From: Thalassotalea insulae
GTDB taxonomy: Bacteria > Pseudomonadota > Gammaproteobacteria > Enterobacterales > Alteromonadaceae
Length of the DNA: 64,000 nucleotides
NCBI RefSeq assembly: GCF_030161395.1
Contig: NZ_BSST01000001.1
Coordinates: 992,001 to 1,056,000 of the forward strand
Direction: 5' to 3'
In this document: positions 62,338 through 64,000 of the stretch, in pieces
Layout of the letters: the number at the start of each line of letters is the position of its first letter
Position numbering within the stretch: position 1 is the first letter of the stretch
Made by a program: the position numbers and the translations under genes
The notes under the pieces: generated by a model
What the model was told of the DNA's origin: nothing
The model's database searches: none
What the model saw: only the letters and a program-made list of their open reading frames with translations

Positions 62338-63746
62338 TGATTGAAAAGCTCTCCAAGCATTTTTCTCATAATAACCAAAATATAGCTATCCAAAGTGACA
62401 CTGAAACTCTTTGTTATGCTCAATTAACAAAGCTAGTTAACGGCTTAGTTATTCAATGGCGACAACAAGGCCTTAAACCAAATGATATCATTGCCGTAGA
62501 ACTAGAGAATAGCCTAGATTTTATTCTTTGCTACTTAGCGGCTTTATGGGGTGGCTATACAATTGTCCCTGTAAATTCAGAACTTCCTGATAGGGACAAA
62601 GAATATATTATTGATATCACAAAACCTAAATTACATATCAAAGCTGCGCCTTCAAGAACCACCAGCGAAATAAATATCTCTCCAGTGATATCAAAAACTT
62701 ACTTAATAGCATTTACTTCAGGTACTACATCAAAACCTAAAGGGATATGCCATCACATAAATTCCTTACTAACTAGTGCTGAAGAATTCAATGAGGCAAC
62801 AGGAATTAATCAGACTTGTCGGATGATACATTGCTTACCCATGGGATATATGGCAGGTTTTCTAAATACTATTCTCTGCCCATTACTTACCGGAGGCTGT
62901 GTAGTAATTTGCCCACAATTTAATGCGCTAACCGCCTTAACGTTTTGGAAAAGTGCAATACAATTATCAGGAAATACTCTTTGGTTAACTCCAACAATGC
63001 TGATGCTTTTAAATAGATTAGGCGCATCTCAAGAAACCAAAGCTTGGATAAACGACAATATTTCAAATACATTTGTCGGTACAGCTCCACTACCGTTAGC
63101 TGTAAAAAATAAATTTGAGCAAATTTTCGGTGTGAATTGCTATGAAAGCTATGGTATGACTGAGATTTTATTTATCAGTACCAATAGTAAATACACAAAA
63201 GAAAAAAAAGGCTCTGTCGGTAAGTTGTTAGCAAATAACACTGTGCGTATTTCCCCTATTTCAACGACATTAGATGAAAATGATGAAGGATTAATTTATA
63301 TAAAGTCCAATACCATTTACACCCAAATTATTACTGATGAAGAATTATCCGAAAATAACATGTCAGCATTATTTGAAACCGGTGATATAGGCAAGGTTGA
63401 TGAAGATGGATACCTATATATTACGGGTAGAAAAAAAGACATTATCATCAGTGGTGGTAAAAACCTTAGTGTAAGAGCCATTGAAGAAACTATCTATAAT
63501 ATTAAAGGGGTTCAAGAGGTCGCAGTTATCGGTGAGCATAACGAACTTTGGGGAGAGATTGCCGTAGCGTTTATTGTATCTAACAACCCCATTGATAAAC
63601 AACAGGTTATAAAACACTGCGAGCATCATTTAATCAAAGAGGCCGTCCCAAAAAAATTCATAAGTATATCGGCTTTACCAAAATCCAGCACTGGCAAAAT
63701 CCAAAAACAACTTCTTAAAGAAAAGCTAACAGACGGTGTTTTATGA
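62337..63746 (+). CDS. AMP-forming acyl ligase (ANL superfamily)
   Basis: 469 residues. ANL adenylating enzyme (acyl-CoA or acyl-ACP ligase). It has P-loop LIAFTSGTTSKPKG (about 126-139), ESYGMTE, GDIGKVDEDGYLYITGRKKD and a final Lys in LPKSSTGKIQK. It would activate a carboxylic acid as acyl-AMP and pass it to CoA or a carrier. It is shorter than typical acyl-CoA synthetases (about 550). Substrate is unknown. It overlaps the aldolase stop by 1 nt and the following gene by 4 nt (ATGA). Confidence 0.88.
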   Translation: MIEKLSKHFSHNNQNIAIQSDTETLCYAQLTKLVNGLVIQWRQQGLKPNDIIAVELENSLDFILCYLAALWGGYTIVPVNSELPDRDKEYIIDITKPKLHIKAAPSRTTSEINISPVISKTYLIAFTSGTTSKPKGICHHINSLLTSAEEFNEATGINQTCRMIHCLPMGYMAGFLNTILCPLLTGGCVVICPQFNALTALTFWKSAIQLSGNTLWLTPTMLMLLNRLGASQETKAWINDNISNTFVGTAPLPLAVKNKFEQIFGVNCYESYGMTEILFISTNSKYTKEKKGSVGKLLANNTVRISPISTTLDENDEGLIYIKSNTIYTQIITDEELSENNMSALFETGDIGKVDEDGYLYITGRKKDIIISGGKNLSVRAIEETIYNIKGVQEVAVIGEHNELWGEIAVAFIVSNNPIDKQQVIKHCEHHLIKEAVPKKFISISALPKSSTGKIQKQLLKEKLTDGVL

Positions 63747-64000
63747 TATTAGGCATTTCACATATTATTAGTGTTAATTCCAACACACCTAACGCTGAAG
63801 TTATTTTTAGAGAAACTATCACTAACCCTAGTAACAAGCTTCTGTGGATGAATAGCAACAGTAAAATTCACACATTAACACTTTTCAATAGTCACCCTTA
63901 CCAATTTGAAGATATTCAATATAGTGACAACATCATCCCTAAAGGAGTTGGAAGATTCCTACTTGTTGATAAAAAATTAAGCCTGTTCACCAATGATATA
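63743..64000 (+). CDS. Unidentified protein, N-terminal part, cut by the window edge
   Basis: ATG at 63743 overlaps the acyl ligase stop (ATGA), and the frame stays open for 86 codons to the right edge. It begins MILGISHIISVNSNT and contains FNSHPYQFEDIQYSDN. The opening GISHI with a short strand resembles vicinal-oxygen-chelate (glyoxalase-like) proteins, but this is too little to call. Translational coupling says it belongs to the same operon. Confidence 0.6.
   Translation, partial: MILGISHIISVNSNTPNAEVIFRETITNPSNKLLWMNSNSKIHTLTLFNSHPYQFEDIQYSDNIIPKGVGRFLLVDKKLSLFTNDI

Noticed and set aside
1..64000. tRNA, rRNA, CRISPR arrays, insertion sequences or prophage
   Set aside because: Reading both strands showed no cloverleaf, regularly spaced direct repeats, transposase or integrase. 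The gene layout is unbroken.

Overview
The window looks like a chromosomal segment of a marine gammaproteobacterium of the order Alteromonadales, probably Colwelliaceae (Colwellia or Thalassotalea type). This rests on an AT-rich sequence, a polar-flagellum locus with FlrABC, FlhF/FlhG and ParC/ParP in the order known from Vibrio and Shewanella relatives, and the style of the surface-polymer genes. Genus level is inference. I see no rRNA, tRNA, CRISPR array, insertion sequence or phage gene.

Region 1 (about 1-16,700, minus strand). A gene for a secreted, Ala/Thr/Asp-rich 571-residue protein resembling an S-layer protein is followed by a DsbA-like thioredoxin-fold oxidoreductase. Next comes a compact type II secretion system in the unusual order G-E-F-H-I-J-K-L-M-C-D. 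The run ends with a Wzx-type flippase, a polysaccharide pyruvyl transferase and a family 2 glycosyltransferase. I read it as a dedicated export, folding and possibly anchoring module for one abundant surface protein. The first gene has a leader with three inverted repeats and a strong terminator directly after it, which would give much more of its mRNA than of the machinery.

Region 2 (about 17,000-21,900, minus strand). WecA, a long polysaccharide-export protein with about six SLBB-type segments, and the lipoprotein MlaA. These are outer-surface polymer and outer-membrane lipid genes, separated by terminators.

Region 3 (about 22,000-52,400, minus strand). One continuous polar-flagellar and chemotaxis locus: flrA, flrBC, fliEFGHIJ, fliKLMNOPQR-flhB, flhA-flhF-flhG-fliA, cheYZAB, parC, parP, cheW and a DUF2802 gene. 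Sigma-54 (-24/-12) promoter matches lie ahead of flrB, fliE, fliK and flhA. FleQ-box-like sites lie upstream of the flrB promoter and in the fliE and flhA leaders. This is the hierarchy FlrA -> FlrBC -> hook-basal-body operons written in the DNA. flrA has a sigma-70-like promoter with a perfect 9-bp inverted repeat just upstream of the -35.

Region 4 (52,671 to the right edge, plus strand). A nonulosonic acid operon of pseudaminic type: pseB, pseC, an aldo/keto reductase, an SpsF-type cytidylyltransferase, a class III aminotransferase, a PseG-PseH fusion and pseI. A GNAT acetyltransferase, a DmpG-like aldolase, an AMP-forming acyl ligase and a gene cut by the window edge follow. A sigma-54 promoter match precedes pseB, so the sugar pathway is probably switched on with the flagellum, consistent with flagellin glycosylation. 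The aldolase/ligase pair and the extra reductase/aminotransferase suggest an unusual substituent on the sugar.
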